A stretch of DNA of 33,791 nucleotides, taken from NCBI RefSeq assembly GCF_000960765.1, contig NZ_JYNH01000039.1, positions 1-33,791 of the forward strand, written 5' to 3'. Position 1 is the first letter of the stretch. The number at the start of each line of letters is the position of its first letter. Below are positions 32,992-33,791 of this stretch, in pieces. A program made the translations under genes and the position numbers. The DNA comes from Desulfosporosinus sp. I2. GTDB taxonomy: Bacteria > Bacillota > Desulfitobacteriia > Desulfitobacteriales > Desulfitobacteriaceae. The notes under the pieces were generated by a model. The model was not told where the DNA came from. It did not search any database and saw nothing but the letters and a program-made list of their open reading frames with translations.

Positions 32992-33020
32992 ATTTTAGCA
33001 TTATGTTCGCTTGGTGTAAA
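32992..33020 (-). promoter_or_regulatory. Shared promoter module, copy D (paralog 4)
   Basis: Minus-strand TTTACA (33015-33020), 17 nt, TAAAAT (32992-32997), the best sigma-A match of the four. The flank GATTACGAACATATTGCC partly matches the upstream box of copies B and C. Transcription from about 32985 would give a 235-nt leader carrying the 12-bp array. Confidence 0.55.
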
Positions 33021-33046
33021 TAGCATGGCAATATGTTCGTAATCAC

Positions 33047-33591
33047 TATACGCTATGGCTGGACCGAATACTATTCAGCAATTTTGTCATGTCCAACAAT
33101 TTTCTACTTGTCTCTCGGCCCTTCTCGATCTCTAATGAGGGGCAATAATCAGAAATATTAATCAATATTTCTTACCCTAAGCACTAAAACAGATTTAATA
33201 GTGCCTCTTTTATTGGCATTTGCTATAATTACCTGATTTATTATTGAAAAATTGATCAAGGAACTATAGCGAATAGAGTTTTCACCATAACATCTTATAT
33301 ATTATAAAAACCATTATATATTCTTATGGATAAATTAATTATTTTTTTGTATCAATGCAAATTTGCTAATTATTTCTTTATGTATGTTAAATGATATACG
33401 ATCATAATGAATTCTGTGGATTGCAAAGGAACTGCCTTTGCTTGGTATCACAGCCTTTGATAACTATAATTTCATTATTAGAAGTATTAGCAAGAACTAT
33501 ATAAATTAAGTGCAGCTCTCGACGAAGAATATCAGGCAATCACTTGTTTATGTAAGATTACGCTGATTACATTAAATGACACTGATGACAC
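33047..33591. other. AT-rich intergenic region without a recognisable gene
   Basis: About 545 nt. I see only a weak hairpin (GCACTA/TAGTGC, about 33180-33210) and a short plus-strand stretch (SAALDEEYQAI-like at about 33512-33543) too small to call. Confidence 0.4.
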
Positions 33592-33634
33592 AAAAAGTGG
33601 GTTGAACCATTAATCGATGGCTCAACCCACTTTT
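33592..33634 (-). terminator. Terminator after the right-edge USP gene
   Basis: AAAAGTGGGTTGA pairs with TCAACCCACTTTT, with an inner CCAT/ATGG pairing. It lies about 28 nt past the USP stop and has T-runs on both strands. Confidence 0.85.
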
Positions 33635-33662
33635 AAGATATCACTAATAACTATTTAAAGAG

Positions 33663-33791
33663 CTATTTGATTATCAACACAGGTATTGCTGATTTATTAA
33701 GTACACTCTGTGCTAAACAACCAAATACTAAACGTTTTAAAATGCCAAGCTTCTTCGCGCCAATAATTATAAATTCAAATGATTTATTGGT
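33663..33791 (-). CDS. Universal stress protein, C-terminal fragment (runs off right edge)
   Basis: The last 42 codons of a UspA-type domain: SFEFIIIGAKKLGILKRLVF then GCLAQSVLNKSAIPVLIIK and a TAG stop. The ATP-loop spacing G-2x-G-9x-G is changed here (GAKKLGILKRLVFGC), with Cys replacing the usual Ser/Thr. It is related to the tandem USP at 24545-25651. The start lies beyond the window. Confidence 0.8.
   Translation of the reverse strand, partial: TNKSFEFIIIGAKKLGILKRLVFGCLAQSVLNKSAIPVLIIK

Noticed and set aside
32980-33045. GYGAACATA motifs as LexA/SOS boxes
   Set aside because: Only half-sites of the CGAACATATGTTCG type occur. No full palindrome is present.
32810-33046. Minus-strand frame encoding a KIHE repeat protein
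   Set aside because: Its Met codon lies upstream of the predicted transcription start and lacks a ribosome site. The open frame follows from 12 being a multiple of 3, so I list the array as a DNA/RNA repeat instead.
33512-33610. Plus-strand frame with SAALDEEYQAI, faintly like the start of ferritin-like DUF2202 proteins
   Set aside because: Similarity covers about ten residues, then is lost. No start codon or ribosome site.
1-33791. CRISPR array, tRNA or rRNA genes, prophage or transposase genes
   Set aside because: None seen. The only regular repeat array has no spacers, and no cas, integrase or transposase-like protein is encoded.

Overview
The window is AT-rich Firmicutes-type DNA: strong AGGAGG-like ribosome binding sites, frequent TTG/GTG starts, sigma-54 regulators next to -24/-12 promoters. 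A sodium-pumping methylmalonyl-CoA pathway, a probable selenoprotein and SulP/TSUP anion transporters suggest an anaerobic clostridial bacterium. A Desulfosporosinus/Desulfitobacterium-like Peptococcaceae member is my best guess. This is inference from gene content, not from a marker gene.

Left part (1-4770, minus strand): a stress cluster. It holds a YceG-like protein cut by the window edge, an ArsC/Spx-family protein, the C-terminal remnant of a KimA-like potassium transporter, a TerD-zinc ribbon-TerB fusion and a cupin.

Centre left (4773-12897, minus strand): one nine-gene operon, sucC-sucD-mutase large-mutase small-epimerase-mmdA-mmdD-mmdC-mmdB. It interconverts succinate, succinyl-CoA, methylmalonyl-CoA and propionyl-CoA, coupled to Na+ transport. 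A -24/-12 promoter precedes it, and upstream is a PrpR-like sigma-54 activator whose gene is split by one extra base in an A7 run. Divergent from this are two acetyl-CoA-synthetase-family enzymes flanking a SatP-type acetate transporter (15472-20113). Together these look like a propionate/acetate utilisation locus.

Centre right (20201-25651): a small gene with an in-frame UGA followed by a SECIS-like hairpin, read here as a selenoprotein that ordinary ORF calling splits. Next is the first of four paralogous unknown proteins, under a sigma-54 promoter. Then come a histidine kinase (also split by a homopolymer slip), its NtrC-type response regulator and a tandem universal stress protein.

Right part (25791-33791, mostly minus strand): three more copies of the paralogous family, a SulP transporter, a TSUP exporter with a small membrane partner, a 30-residue membrane peptide and the end of another universal stress protein. 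The intergenic DNA is unusually structured. It has four related sigma-A-type promoters sharing flanking boxes, three copies of a 39-40 bp element ending in a UUCG-loop hairpin and T-run, and a 144-bp array of twelve 12-bp units in the predicted leader of the fourth paralog. The paralogs (about 200 aa, with a possible uracil-DNA-glycosylase-like layout), their shared promoters and shared translation start context are the best candidate for an undescribed system.
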